DNA of 64,000 nucleotides from Tretioscincus oriximinensis (GCA_022410635.1 JAJVDF010001216.1:193558-257557); one strand, 5' to 3'; shown: positions 10,375 through 22,481, numbered from the stretch's first letter. The notes: generated by a model not told the origin, from the sequence alone. Translations and numbers: made by a program.

Positions 10375-11855
10375 CTTAGGTACTATGGATGTGAAATCCC
10401 TATATACCAACACCTCCAAAAAAGATGGAATACAAGCTATCAAGAACACCATTCCAGATAGCACCTCTGTAGACCTAACCACTAAGATCTGCCACTTTGT
10501 TCTCACCCATAACTATTTCACTTTTGACAATAACGTATCTCCAAACTAATGGTACCACCATGGGTACACGTATGGCACCCCAATACACCAACATCTTTAT
10601 GGGTGATCTAGAACAATGCTTTCTCAACTCCTGCACCTAGAAACCTCTACTTTACTTATGACCCTGTATTGCAAACCCACTGATCGATACACCTACTTAC
10701 ACGCCTCTAGTTTCCACCCTGAACACACAACCAAATCCATTGTCTACAGCCAAGCTCTCAGATATAATCGCATCTGCTCGGATTCAAAGGACAGAGACGC
10801 CAAACTCCTAGAACTACAACAAGCATTCCTCAGGCTACAGTATCTACCACATAAAGTAAAAAAAGCCAATCAACAGAGCCAGAATGGTACCCAGAATCAA
10901 CCTATTACAGGACAGATTGAAGACAGCAAACAACAGAACCCCATTAGTGGTTACATACAACTCACAATTGGGGCCCCTCAAATACATAATAAATGAATTT
11001 CAACCTATTTTTGATAAGAACTCTGCTCTCTCAAGAGCACTTGGTGGTAAACCTTTGCTGGCTTATAAACAACATCCAACCTCAAACAACTACTCACACA
11101 GAAGATATAGAAATAAGATGGAGAAATGGGAACTAGACCCTGCTACAAACCCAGATTTCAACTCTACTCATACATCCACCCTGGCAATGTAATCACGGGA
11201 CCTGATAAAACCACCCACAATATTAGAGGCACTTTTACATGCTCGTCTTCTAATGTGGTGTATTCCATTTTCTGCCAACAATGCCCCTCAACACACTACA
11301 TTGGGCAAACAGGACAATCCCTACACCCAGAGAACAAATGGACACAAATCAGATATTCAAAATGGCAGCACACAGAAACCAGTTGCTGAACACTTCAACC
11401 TTCCAGGACATTCTATCTCAGACCTCAGGACTGGAGTCTTTGAAAAAAGAAACTACAAAGGAAGATTTGAAAGAGAAGCAGCAGAACTTGAATACATTCA
11501 TAAGTTCCAGGCCATCAACAAAGGACTTAACAAAGATAATGGTTTCCTGGCCAATTATACATTTTTATGACACCTGTTAAGTATTTGATTGATTTACTAT
11601 CAGACATTGCCTCTTGTTGCCCCAGGGACTTTTTCACATGAGAGGATTGGTTTCTGCTATTTTCCTGTTTTCTGAGATCTGGAGTTCATACCCTATCACA
11701 CTTGCATATGCTTTGTCATCTCCCATAAGCAGTTTTCTATAAATACCTGACCCTGACATTAGTCCCTCAGCATCTGAAGAAGCAGACATGTCTACGAAAG
11801 CTTATGCCACCCACTTTTTTCAAGTTAGTCTCAAAGTGCTACTGGCCCCTTTGCT
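10375..11855 (+). mobile_element. Penelope-like retroelement, internally deleted, with GIY-YIG-type C-terminus
   Basis: Penelope-like elements encode a reverse transcriptase followed by a GIY-YIG endonuclease. Visible in order: MDVKSLYTNTS (RT motif A region, 10388-10420), [16 protein letters not shown] (about 10540-10580), LYCKPTDRYTYLHASSFHPE and ALRYNRICSD (10655-10780), PLLAYKQHPTSN (about 11060), then VVYSIFCQQCPSTHYIGQTG (11255-11315), NGHKSD, and AEHFNLPGHS (11385-11420). The Y.DD box that should lie between the second and third blocks is missing, so about 200-300 bp are deleted near 10630. Frames shift several times. The end (11770-11855: CTGAAGAAGCAGACATGTCT, ACGAAAGCTTATGCC, AGTCTCAAAGTGCTACTGG) is the characteristic Penelope 3' segment. 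The copy is inactive. Confidence 0.88.
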
Positions 11856-12134
11856 GGACAGGCAAAATTAATTGCCATTGCTCTTGGCTATTTTTAGATA
11901 ATACTGCTGTGAAGTGAACTTGAACAAAGATTTCTTTTTGTTCCATAAAGCTGAGTCCTAATTTCAGTCAAACCCAGCTGAATGTCATATTGAAAACCTT
12001 TCATTTTACTCCCCCAACACAATAGAATGTTTATTTTTCCATAAAAGCTATCATTTAGATATAATAAGTGTATCAGAGAGTCCAACATTCTGAGGTAGAA
12101 TGACCAATGACAGGGCTTGACACTGGCTGGATCC
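11856..12134. other. Unassigned sequence
   Basis: Nothing recognised between the Penelope tail and the purine tract. Confidence 0.4.
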
Positions 12135-12325
12135 AGAGAAAAGCGGAAGATAAGGAAAGATGACAGGAAAGATGAAGGAAGGAAAGAAGAAAAGACAGAA
12201 GAAGGAAAGACAAAGGAAGAAATAAGGAAAGAAAAACGAAGGAAAGGATAGATAAAAGAGAAGGGAGGGAGGGAAATCAGAAGGAATGAAAGACAAGAGA
12301 AAAGGTAAGGAGAAAGATAAGGTAG
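12135..12325. repeat. Purine-rich (GGAA/GAAA) low-complexity tract
   Basis: About 190 bases of nearly pure purine on the plus strand, with GGAAGGAAAG, AAGAAAAGAC and GAAGGAAAGAC words. The long open frame on the opposite strand (11894-12358) is a by-product of this composition. Confidence 0.85.
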
Positions 12326-14793
12326 GCTATCAGCTAGAAGGCCCGTTTTATTCTTCACAATAGAAATGGGCTTAATCCACTAATTCTGGAATAAAGCATG
12401 CACAGAAAAGGACCATACATATGTGCCTAGGTACAAACCCCATTGCAGCTAGTGAAATTTAGTTCTGAGCAAAGTTTTTATAGGGTTAAGATTTTGTAAG
12501 GCTGTAATGATATTTCATTTTAGGGAAAGTTAAGTTAAAATCTTTGATTATTGGTTGACTATAGAAATTTAGTAAATAAAATTTAAAAAATCTCTGTGTA
12601 TGCAATTATTCATTTCAGCTCATATGTGGCCTGAGGTCAGAGTCATATTCTTCTTCTCTTCCTTCTAGGTTACAGTAGAGCAGTAGCCATCTTTTATCCA
12701 TTTGAAAACCAAATTATAGTCATATTACTGAGAATATTTCAAGAGATAATAGTATTACAAAGAATGTTCACTACTCACAGTCAGATCTTTCAAATCTTAA
12801 TATTAATATTGCCTGCAGGAAAGAAACAGTCAGAACCTTTAATACTGATGGGCTTATTCAGAAAACCTCCTTAGTAAAATCAGTAGGTGATTTTGTTTGA
12901 ATAAAGGGACTTGAGCCCATGTTCTAATTTTCACCCTTTAGAAAGCGCAGTTGGTTTACAATGTATTGAAACCTACAGCTTTGGCATAGCTTGCTTTATT
13001 GTACTGAAGAACAAAATAATTTTTGACAGTTAAGTGTCCTTTTTATGTTAAGGGCAGGGAAAGGAACACTCACATGTATACACATATGATTCTCAAGTAA
13101 AGCTTCTGCACACCTGTCATCCAGACCAAAGTTTGTTAATTAGCACTTGGGAAGTGCTTGCCAACTCAAGTGTTTAAAAGTGGGTTGCTCAAGCACCGGC
13201 AGGTGTTCATCAGAGTCAGTATCTCAAGTATAATCACTAGGTGCTTTGAAACATCCTTCTCATGCTACTATACTTTCTTCTCTCTAGATAATTAGGGTTA
13301 GATCAGAGAGCTTGCATCAAAAATAGCAGAATGCAGGCAGTCAATAGAACTGCATATAATGTAATCCAATTTTTCTACTTCTATTTTTTAAATATATATT
13401 TTTAAAAAGGATATTCTGCTTCTTTCTAAAGATACACAGAAAAAAGTTATAGAAATTACCCCCCCTAAAAGCAGAACTCTTCAAATGACATTGCAAGCAT
13501 CGTGTTTTTCATTCTCCAAATACATCTTGCAATTTTGTATTGAGAGGAATAGACACACACTGGCAATATAGGATTTAGAGTATTCTGATAGTTACCACTT
13601 AAGACTGATCTAAGGAACGACTGCTCCCCCACTTTTTTTGTAGCTACTGCACACTTGTCCCCTTTTGGTTTTCTGATTTCAGAAAAGGATTTTCAGAAAT
13701 CTATGCTGATGATACCCAATTTTAAAAACGTTTTGCTTTGTTAAGTGCCTTCCAATAGATTACAACATACTGAAGTTGAATATGGACAACACAGAGATTT
13801 GCAAGTCTCAGTTGGTTTCATAGATAAAGAAAGTGATAGATTTTTTTTTTAAAAAAAGATCTACTATGCTCACTTCACAAGTAGACTGATCCTGAAAGAC
13901 ATGCATGAGTGTATCACTCCATGGGCCATTTTAGTAGGGACACTCCCTTTAGTGCTGCATAAAATTGCACCTCCAAAATAGTTAAATTTATCACCCTAAT
14001 GGTTCCTGATTGTGAGAATCCCTGTAGATATTCTCAAGTTTATACAAACTTTGGAATGGGTCAGGACTATCCCAGAACTGCTTTGTCCCAAGGGCAATAC
14101 TAATAAACAGAGTAACCATAACTCTGGTAACTCAGGAACACAGTATGAACAGAGAAAGGTCTACAAGCTTTTAGTTTTCAAAAGACTTTACTTTTCCAAA
14201 CTGCATGAAATACAAACAAATAAGTGGAATTCCCACCCCAAAGTCTTTCTTCCAACACTTGGAGTTTGTCTTTCGGATAGTTGGTTTCTTTTTCTTGAGG
14301 TAAATTCTCGTGGCTAACTTTCTATTTTGTCAAAAGATACCACTCTCTCCACATTCCTCATAGCAAGGCTACTCAAAACTGAAACTACCTAACTAAAGAA
14401 ACAGATTTAAGAGCCCAGGGATTTCCCAAAGTTCCTTTCACTCTTAAAGACACAGAACTTCATTTCTATCCCAAAACATAATACATAGAAAAACTATTTT
14501 AACCTTAAAGAAATCCATGCTTCAGAGCATAAAAGATGCTCTTGAGACAAGACAAGGACAGTCTCTGCAAGTGTGGATGACCTTGCTTTAGGACATCTCA
14601 TTTTCTACAGCTGGAAACACTTCTACTAGGAATGGTTTCGTGTGGAGCAGTGGAGCCCAGATTAGAGCACAAAGGTGCCATGACTCTGCACATGGATTCA
14701 TCATTTAGCCCGAAAGTTGATTTTAGGATTCGATATTTAGCAAAACAATTCTTTTGACAATGTCTTACTTTCATTATTCAGATAAGATTCATT
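12326..14793. other. Unassigned sequence
   Basis: About 2.5 kb without a recognised gene or repeat. It is AT-rich. A 24-base stretch at about 13701 would encode IYADDTQF, which resembles an L2-type RT active-site box, but its flanks do not support it. A T10/A7 pair at 13839-13857 forms a small hairpin. Confidence 0.4.
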
Positions 14794-15035
14794 TGGAGCC
14801 AGTTTGGTGTAGTTTGGAGCCAGTTTAGTGTAGTGGTTAGAGTGTGGGACTCGTACCTGGTAGTCTCCCTGTTCGATTCTCCACTCCTCCATGAAGCCAG
14901 CTGGGTGACCTTGGGCCAGTCATAGTTCTTTGAACTCTCTCAGCCCCACCTACTCCACAGGTTGTCTGTTGTGGAGAAAGCAACAAAAGCTATGTGTGCC
15001 ACCCTATGGTAGGCCACCCTGAGACCTTCACACTT
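14794..15035 (+). mobile_element. tRNA-derived SINE (main family)
   Basis: tRNA-like head with an A-box-like TAGTGGTTAGAGTG and a B box GTTCGATTCTCC (about 14872-14883), then CTCCATGAAGCCAGCTGGGT, GACCTTGGGCCAGTCA, TCTCTCAGCCCCACCTACTC, GTTGTGGAGAAAGCAACAAA and CCACCCTGAGACC. Box positions fit an internal RNA polymerase III promoter. The first ~25 bases (GAGCCAGTTTGGTGTAG) are duplicated at the 5' end. The usual GGGCGGGGTATAAATA tail is replaced by unrelated sequence. Confidence 0.88.
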
Positions 15036-16002
15036 TGGATGCAGATACAGCAACAACACATTTCCACGTTGGATAGATTAATAAACTCATGGGTCAGCTG
15101 CAAGAGGCATGTGCATTCAATAAATGGCCTCTACCTCTGAATCCAGATCTTGATTTCGTATCCTATGCTGGCAAAGGCTGTCATCTATGAAGCTGAGCTT
15201 CAAAGAGCCAATAAGTCTTCAGAGCCAGAAGAAAGCAGTAATTGTCAGCGTGGGGATTTCCTTTACATTATTAGCAGCTCTGACACAGGAGACCACACAT
15301 GCAAACGATGTTTGCATGGAGAGAGGCTTAAGCAAATTCTAAAGTAGGATTAGCTTCCTCCATGCAAACTCATGGAATTGCAGCTCATCCGGATCAAGGT
15401 AAGGTTCAGTTTGCATAGGCTCAATAATCTGTTTTATGGCGCTCACTATTCCATATTGTTTGCATGGGAAGTGTACTAATCCACAATAAATTTATAGTAA
15501 CAACTCCCAAAAATGAATGAACGATAGGCTAGGTAAATCTGCCCTGCAGGTATTGTAGTACTGTTAAAAATGTGTAAGCAGTGGTACCTTTGCATGTAGG
15601 ACAGATTTGTGTGGTAAAGCAGAAATGACATTACAACAGCAGCTTGAATCCAGAGCACGTTTCAAGTTGCTGTTGAAGACTGCTTTGGAGCTGTGCTCAA
15701 AACAGTGCTAATGTGAACCAGATACAGCATGTGGTTAAGCACATATACAGCAATGTTTTGATGTCCGCATGCTAGCACACATTACTCATGTGGATCAAGC
15801 TGCTAAAGACAAATGTGTGTGGCTGCAGCTAATCCACATCAAGCTAATCTATAGTAATTAAAGTCTTTTAAAGCAGATATGTGCAAAAGGGATCCAATAC
15901 ATTTTTTTNAAAAATGCTTCAATTCAGGTAAGTGCAAACAAGGCCTAAAAATCTTAACTATACAGCTCCCAACACTTTGAGTTCACTAGCATATAACTGT
16001 AC
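15036..16002. repeat. Unassigned; dispersed-repeat segment at 15806-15850
   Basis: ATGTGTGTGGCTGCAGCTAA followed by TCCACATCAAGCTAAT (about 15810-15848) recurs in inverted form at 38660-38710, so this part belongs to an interspersed repeat. Words such as CATGCAAAC recur at 15298-15480, hinting at an old fold-back. No coding capacity. Confidence 0.4.
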
Positions 16003-16120
16003 AGTTCTCCTTCACTGGAAGTCTTCAAACAGAGGCTGGACAGCCATCTATCAGGAATGGATTAGTGAATCCTGCACTGAGCAGACCCTGGAGTCCAACT
16101 CTATGATTCTATGATTCTTA
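16003..16120 (+). mobile_element. Old CR1 3' tail (ATTCTATGATTCT type)
   Basis: Encodes the conserved end of CR1 ORF2 (LLHWKSSNRGWTAIYQ, compare LEVFKQRLD in amniote CR1), then GACCCTGGAGTCCAACTCTA and the octamer tail TGATTCTATGATTCT. It is a 5'-truncated relic of a CR1 lineage distinct from the TATGTTCT-tailed copies. Confidence 0.9.
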
Positions 16121-16199
16121 AGCATTTCTGAAACTTTTCCTAAAACTCAGTTTCTATATAACCTTATGAGTTCACCATGGCTCTCTGATACCACACAAT

Positions 16200-16379
16200 G
16201 GCCCCGTCCCTACTGAGCCTTCTTCTTGGCTATATCTCAGAATAGGAATGTGCCATCTACATGCCAGTGTAGGCTATGGCAGGCCCCGAATGGGGTCTGC
16301 CACAGCCTACACTGTCATGTGGATGTCCAAGCTCTGTACCAAGATATAACCCAGAATAAGGCTCAGTAGGGTCAGGGCC
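16200..16379. mobile_element. 180-bp palindromic MITE (family B, copy 1)
   Basis: The whole element folds on itself: GGCCCCGTCCCTACTGAGCC at the left pairs with GGCTCAGTAGGGTCAGGGCC at the right, and inner blocks TTGGCTATATCTCAGAATA / AGATATAACCCAGAATAAG and CAGTGTAGGCTATGGCAG / CTGCCACAGCCTACACTG also pair. The flanks share only AAT. A second diverged copy is at 47930-48075 and a half copy at 53841-53870. Confidence 0.8.
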
Positions 16380-17084
16380 AATAATAAGAAATGTTCTTAT
16401 AGCTGAAAGAAAAATAAAATATTAAACATGAAACTGATTCATTTTTCCGAAGTGCTGAAAATGAATTCTAAAGTTCAGCTAACAGAGAACCTGGCTGCTA
16501 GGTTTCTGTCTAAAATTCAATACATTTCCCCCTTTTTGTTTTAATAAAAGCTTCTTTGTATGTTTGCAGTGTTACTTGATGTACGCTTCAAGGGCAGAAC
16601 TGCCTATCATTCTGTGTTTACTCTTTGAACAAATCTTCAGCTGGTGACATTGTGATAGGCAAGGACCCTGTCTGGTGTTGCAGACTGGGCCGGGGGTGTG
16701 TGTCACCCCTTTTCCTTTTCCTTCCCAGCCTCCACAGAAATGACAAAATGAATTAGGACTAAACAAATAGTAAGTACAATTTCAAATAAGTTGTGAAGGA
16801 AGATCTGCATTGTTGGTGAACAAGAGGAAAACGTTAGGTAAATAGAATTTGAACATGCAAAACAGGATTTAACCTGCCATGTTCTNGGCAATTAATCATG
16901 CAGAAGTTTTATCCTTCCTTTAATCATGATAGTGTTGAGGACAATGAAATTAGGCTCTTTAGGTGTTTACCATGCTAAATCTGAATTAGTAAATCTGAAT
17001 TTTCTTGACATTGTAACAGCATACATCTGCATTAAACAGGTTGGGTATTACTAGAAGAAGCTTTTTATATGTCATTTTTAGAAC
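16380..17084. other. Unassigned sequence
   Basis: Nothing recognised. It contains an isolated N at 16886. Confidence 0.4.
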
Positions 17085-17260
17085 CAAAGGGACGCAAAGC
17101 ACCCTTCTCTTCACAACAGATACCTTATGAAGTAGGTGGGATTGAGAGAGCTCCAAAGAACTGTGGCCTAACTGTAGCTGGCATCAGGATGACTNCTAGA
17201 TAAGGGCCCAACATTTTAACCAGAACACCAGACTGGCTCTCATTAGAATCACAGCAATAT
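17085..17260 (-). mobile_element. tRNA-derived SINE, minus strand, diverged
   Basis: The plus strand shows CCAAAGGGACGCAAAGCACC, CTCTTCACAACAGATACCTT, GAAGTAGGTGGGATTGAGAG and AGAACACCAGACTGG in the order of the reversed SINE body. The head is eroded. Confidence 0.6.
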
Positions 17261-18346
17261 GTGATACAGTACAGATTTGACATGTACTTCTTGATATTCA
17301 CACCCATGCCCTCTTAGATCAGGTTGATTTATTACTGCTTAAAAGGCTTTGATCAATTACAGTGGAATAGCTCAAGTGAGTGCAGCTCAGAACTATGAGT
17401 GTTGCATATGCCCACATGGAAGGAATAATTACTTTTGGATATTAAAAGCCTAGCTGTGCACAAGAGAATACTGTGGAAAAGAGAGGCCAGATGGAGGCAA
17501 ATTCACATGTTTGCCCTACATTCCTCAGCCCTCTGGCTAGCAATTGATATTCTGGATTAAGTAAAACCTATAGTATTGCTAGAGTTGGTGTCTGGATACA
17601 GTCAAAGTATTTCACTTTCTGTTTCCAAGTCTTCTGTAATCNACTTTTTCTTCCACAGAATGTTGGGGTTGGAAGAGCAGATCTATCACCTTATTTTTTA
17701 TGGGTTGCAGTGGGATTGTATGGACTGTGAATATTTCTTTTCTCTAGACTTGATTCACTGAGTGTGAATAAAGAAAAATCATGTGTGACCAAGGCCTAAT
17801 CTCGGAAAGAGTTTCCTCAACAATACAAATATTGTATTGTTTGCATTTCATGTCACAAAGGCACAAACTGATTTTATTTTCATTTCAGCACTTTTGTACT
17901 ACTCTAGGATAGATCAAGGACACAATTTTCTGTTACTGTGAATGACAGAAAATCCCTCTGGTTTATCTTTTTCTGTACATAGATATGGCCTTAATGATCC
18001 ACTGACCTCTCAAGGACCATAGATCAAGTTGAGAACTTTTAATTGGAATTTGGATGGACAAACTCACTTCTCTTCTTAAGCCATTAATTGGCCATTAAAA
18101 AAGAAAGGTGGGTTGTACGATCAAATTTTCTGTTCCTTTCCACAGGAAGGTCAACCCCCAAATTATGGGTAAACTTGAAAGAAATGTGTTATAATGGATG
18201 TGTGCTATGTGAACACTTAAACTGACACAGAACATGTTGTCTGTAGTACAACCCTGTTTTTATCCCCCTTTATAACCTAGAATGGTCATGAAGTGAAACA
18301 GATTGGTATGTTGAACGATCTCAACTTCCAGACATCTTTAGTTCTC
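17261..18346. other. Unassigned sequence
   Basis: Nothing recognised; short open frames only. Confidence 0.4.
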
Positions 18347-18485
18347 TTTATGCACATATCTAGTAATCTGGTTTAAGGAGCTCAGTAGCTCTGATAATCT
18401 TTTGGGACTACTGATAATCTGGATTAAATTTATATTAAAGTCCTCCAATCTGGAATAGTGCTAGACCACATTAGTTAGTATTAAC
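18347..18485 (+). repeat. Unnamed dispersed repeat, second copy
   Basis: Co-linear with 2509-2650 (CTCTTTATGCACATATCTAG, TTTAAGGAGCTC, AAAGTCCTCCAATC, GACCACATTAG). Function and family are unknown. Confidence 0.5.
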
Positions 18486-18510
18486 ATTTATACCAATGCT
18501 GTCTGTTCCA

Positions 18511-18563
18511 GATGAAGAAGAAGGAAGAAGAAAGAAGAAGAAAGAAGAAGAAGAGAAGGAGCT
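18511..18563. repeat. GAA/GAAA microsatellite
   Basis: Imperfect AAG/GAAGAAA repeat of about 50 bases. Confidence 0.9.
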
Positions 18564-20117
18564 ATCCTTAGAAGTGGTGCATCCATACGTGAACCAGATA
18601 TGAGTATGGGTATGGATGCAAAGCACATATTGTATGTCAAATGTGCATTGCAACATGAGTTACCTCAGTTCTAATGCTATGTTGCAAGCTTTTGCACATG
18701 TTTGCAGTTACAACTAATCCTGATTAAGCAATTTTACTAATAAAGGTTTAGTACGGTAACTACATAAAGGCCCTAAATAATCTCAGATGGTATTTTTAAT
18801 ACACAGTGTAATTTATGATGAATTATCTTGTGTATGTATTTGTGTTTATATTTGGTATATGCAAAATAATTTTATCTTCTGTCATGAAAAAGAAAAAGAA
18901 AGAAGTAGTTTTATGTTACTGTAGAAAGAACTGGAAAATCCCCTGGACAGTTTATAGGAAGAATAGACTGTTCTCTTTCACCCTTTGTGCATTTATCTTT
19001 TTTTGCTGTTCATAGTAATAGCTTCATCGTTCCCTCAGACTGAGGCCTCTCTTTCTTTCTATAACTTTGCAACACATCTCCTCATGCTTCATGCTGAGAA
19101 AATGTTTTGAGACAAAAAAGCAGCCTGAGACATACAGATAAATGGGGCATTATTATATAAGCATTCACCCCTCTTTGTTTGAAGCATTGAGTACTGATCA
19201 CAGCTGCTCCAGGCTGTAAAAGCTGGTTTTAGATGGATAAATGTTCTGATTCTTCATGACACTTGGTGTGCTCCTAGTCATCACCGATGGGCACAAATAT
19301 AAAACCACAGATAATGAGAGGACACTCAGGGTCTTCTGTNAATACAATGACATGCTGATCTGACATTTCCAATGCAATTTACCAGAAAGACAACAATACT
19401 AAGAATACCTGCAGTGACTTTTGTGTACGGATATGCCAAATATGGGTGACAACTGTTATTGAAAATTTAAAGGATGGAAACCTGTATACCCTTTCTGCTG
19501 GTGATAGCAAGTGGTACCCATCAATAACATACCACAAAGTTAAATATTTATTTAACATAAAGAACGTCGGTCAATGTACGTTGTACATAATTGGAAAAGC
19601 ACATTGTTAAAAGTGGAACGAGTAAAGGCCATGGCAANAATATGCATAAACCATAGGACAGCATTAAGGTACAGCATATTAGGCTGATCTGTCCCTGCAG
19701 GCCATTCTGTTATATCCACCTTAGATGCTCAAAAGGACACCTTGCACTCCACCATTGCAGGCAACTAACCTCACCCAACATCAAACCTTGCTGGGGAAAG
19801 CCTTGCTTGACCAGCATCGTGGCTGGGGTGGCCACCAGAGAATCAAGTGGGATAATTAGGATTTGCATAATGCATACCAACTACAAATCCCTTCCCTAAT
19901 GATGATAGGTGTGTTTGATTTCCAACCCCTCCCCATGGTAAGCTCTGTGTCCCCGAACCCCTTAAGTGGGTCACTCATCAAATAAAAGGATAGTTGAGGG
20001 ATATCTGCCAACAAGGCTAGTAACTTTTAGATCATCCCAGATACACACCTGCTTCTAAAGTCTTGCCATGCCACCATCCCATTTCCTGAAAGATAAACCA
20101 AGTCATCTCTATGCAGC
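18564..20117. other. Unassigned sequence
   Basis: No gene or repeat recognised. The sub-block 19680-20060 is richer in C and less AT-rich than its surroundings and carries one octamer ATTTGCAT (19863-19870), but no element ends were found. Confidence 0.35.
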
Positions 20118-21484
20118 ACATAAGAACATAAGAAGAGCCATACTGGATCGAGCCAGAGCCTATCTTGTCCAGATTATGTCTCATTCAGAGGCCCACCAAA
20201 TGCACCTGGCAGTCTGATCAGAGGAAAGCAAAATATACACCTGTTCATGACTCCTTGCAAATGATAATTCAGGAATACTACCTGTTGCTCTATCCTGGAG
20301 GCAACATCCAGACATCCATCCTAATCCCCTTTTATACCCTTGGTGTCCATGAACCTGTCTAGTCCTGTCTTGAAGCTATCCAAACTGTTAGCTACCACCA
20401 CCTCTTCTGGAAGTAAATTTCACAGGCCAATGACCCTCTGGGTGAAGAATTCATTTGTCTGTTCTCACCTTTCTGTCCATCAGTTTTAAGGAGTGCCCTC
20501 TGGTCCTAGTGTTATGTGACAGAGAAAACATTTTTCTCTATTCACCCTATCCATCCCATACATGATCACCTCTCAAATGTTGCCTTTCAAGGCTGAAAAG
20601 GACCAGACGTTGCAGCCTGACTTCATAAGGNAGGTGCTGCAGACCCTTGATCATTCTTGTTGCCCTTTTCTGCATCTTCTCTAGTTCTACAATATCCCTC
20701 TTGAGATGTGGTGACCAGAACTGTACACAGTATTCCAAATGTGGCCTCACCACAGATTTATAGAGGCAAAACAACATCCTAATTATCCACTACATGGAAT
20801 TTGCCTTTTTTGCTGCTGCTGCACACTGGGTTGACATCTTCATTGAATTGTTCTTGCTCAGTCACAGAAAGCTTGGTTCCCATCAGGTGGTAGGGTTAGT
20901 TGGGGTTCTTTGTCCCAATGTGCATGACTTTGCACTTGCTTAAATTGAAGTGCATTTGCCACTTTGATGCCTAATCACCCAGTTTCAATAGATCACTCTG
21001 GAGAGCCTTACAATCATTGTCAGTTTTCACTACCCTGAACAATTTAGTGTCGTCAGAGAACTTGGCTACTTCACTATTTACCTCGGCATCCAGATCGTTT
21101 ATGAAAAATTGAAAAGCAAAGGTCTCAGTACAGAACACTGGTGTACCCCACTTCTTACCTCTATCCACTCAGAGAACTGCCCATTTATTACTACCCTCTG
21201 TTTTCTATCTTTTAGTCAGTTTCCAAACCAGGACAAAGTCTGTCCTCTTATACCACGAGTGTGGAGCTTTTTTGGAGCCTTTGATGAGGGACTTTATCAA
21301 AAGCCTTCTGAAAATCTAGATAGAAAATATCAACTGGATCCCCTTTATCTACATATTTGTTAACACTCTCGAAGAATTCTAGCATGTTAGTAAGGTATGA
21401 TTTGTCTTTGCAGAAGCCATGCTGAGTTTCATTCAGCAATGCATGCTTCTCCATATGGTTAGCAATTTTGTCCTTAATTACCAA
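20118..21484 (-). mobile_element. CR1 LINE, RT and 3' part (minus strand)
   Basis: From high to low coordinates the minus strand encodes reverse transcriptase blocks LLNETQHGFCKDKS and VDIFYLDFQKAFDKVPH (first catalytic Asp, 21260-21440), then INDLDAEVNSEVAKFSDDTK (21040-21110; the usual ADD box is SDD here), [21 protein letters not shown] (20700-20760), [11 protein letters not shown], and the 3' UTR. It ends at 20118 with repeats of ATAAGAACAT (TATGTTCT on the minus strand). The RT part between QKAFDKV and INDLDAEV is deleted, and frames are broken. This is the 3' half of the same insertion as 21990-22924. Confidence 0.88.
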
Positions 21485-21715
21485 GGAAGAGAGACAGAAA
21501 ATCGACAGGAGAGAGAGCTTGGAGATTTTTAGCAGTTTAAAATGCAGGGGTTTTTTTCCTGCAAAACAAATCCCCTGAAGGGGGAGGAGCTTGCTAGTGA
21601 ATNAGAGGGAGGAGCTAGCAAACCATCTTAGTCACTTCCTCTTCCAGCCCAAGGAAGAGGGGCAGAAAATCGCCAGGAGAGCTTGGAGTTTGGGGATTCT
21701 TAGCAAACCAACTCC
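21481..21715. repeat. Filler at the CR1 deletion joint, flanked by ~55-bp direct repeats
   Basis: CR1 ORF2 sequence is interrupted here. Repeat 1 (21481-21533: CAAGGAAGAGAGACAGAAAA, TCGACAGGAGAG, AGCTTGGAGA) resembles repeat 2 (21649-21710: CAAGGAAGAGGGGCAGAAAA, TCGCCAGGAGAG, AGCTTGGAGT). About 115 bases lie between, themselves with a doubled GGGAGGAGCT word. The segment replaces the endonuclease and the start of the RT. Its origin is not recognised. Confidence 0.6.
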
Positions 21716-21840
21716 CCTATTTTTGCTTGGAGGCTTCTGGCATTTGCATATAGGCATTTATATGCCCTTTTCCGGTTCAATTTTGGCCCCGTATATTTGG
21801 GACAAATCAGTTTGTTCATTACAGCTTTTTACTTGAATAC
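21716..21840 (-). mobile_element. CR1 ORF2 N-terminal remnant
   Basis: The minus strand encodes KCLYANARSLQAKIGELV (about 21712-21765), which resembles the opening of CR1 ORF2 just before the endonuclease domain (ANARSL is typical). It links the ORF1 remnant upstream with the deletion joint downstream, showing that all parts of 20118-22924 come from one insertion. Confidence 0.65.
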
Positions 21841-21989
21841 TACATCCAGGTTTCCCCTCTGATACTATATTATCTGCATTATTCTGTTCCTCAGCAATTG
21901 CATTTACATTTACAATATCTCAAACCGGATGTTGCCTAGGTCCTGTCAGCTTTCCCCAGATATCAGTTTAAAAGCTGCTCTGCAACCTT

Positions 21990-22481
21990 TTAAATATTAA
22001 GTGCCAGCAGTCTAGTTCCACCTTGGTTCAAGTGCAACTCGTCCCTTTTGTACAGGTATGGTCTGTCCCAAAATGTCCCCCAGTTCCTGACAAATCTAGA
22101 CTCTTCCTCACGACACCACAGCCTCATCCACNCATTGAAGCTTCTAATCTCTGCCTGTCGAGCTGGTCCTGTGCATGTAACAGGTAGCATTTCAGAAAAT
22201 GCTACCTTGGAGTTCCTGGATTTCAGTCTTCTACCTAGCAACCTAAATTTGGCTTCCAGGACTCCCTGCTTGGCTCTCCCAATGTCATTGGTACCAACTT
22301 GTACCATACAACCTGGCTCCACCCCAGCATTATCTAACAGCCTCTCTAGATGTAGTGTGATGTCCGCAACCTTAGCACCCAGCAGGCAAGTTGCCATGCG
22401 GTCAACTCGCCCATCACACACCCTCCTCTCTATATGCCTAACAATCGAATCACCCACTACAAGAAGCCCCCCTCCCACCAC
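21990..22481 (-). CDS. CR1 ORF1 esterase (SGNH-hydrolase) domain, partial
   Basis: CR1 ORF1 proteins bind RNA and in many lineages carry an SGNH/GDSL-type esterase domain. This 163-residue frame shows its blocks: LLVVGDSIVRHIE near residue 5 (catalytic Ser in GDS), MVQVGTNDIGRAK near residue 60 (GxND block) and RDELHLNQGG near residue 147 (DxxH catalytic pair). Spacing and length fit the domain, and the frame is open except for one ambiguous codon. Its true upstream part continues into the zinc-finger-like segment at 22706-22924 through a frameshift near 22715. The start Met is only the first in the frame, not the original start. Activity is unlikely to matter now, since ORF2 is wrecked. Confidence 0.8.
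   Translation of the reverse strand: MVGGGLLVVGDSIVRHIERRVCDGRVDRMATCLLGAKVADITLHLERLLDNAGVEPGCMVQVGTNDIGRAKQGVLEAKFRLLGRRLKSRNSKVAFSEMLPVTCTGPARQAEIRSFNXWMRLWCREEESRFVRNWGTFWDRPYLYKRDELHLNQGGTRLLALNI

Noticed and set aside
11894..12358. 154-residue minus-strand open frame rich in Phe, Leu and Ser
   Set aside because: It is the complement of a GGAA/GAAA purine tract. The composition, not selection, keeps it open.
13700..13725. IYADDTQF, an RT-like active-site word
   Set aside because: Only about eight residues match and the flanks show no L2 or other RT similarity, so it may be chance.
14794..15035. A tRNA gene (A and B boxes present)
   Set aside because: The boxes belong to the head of a SINE found repeatedly in this window, and there is no complete cloverleaf.
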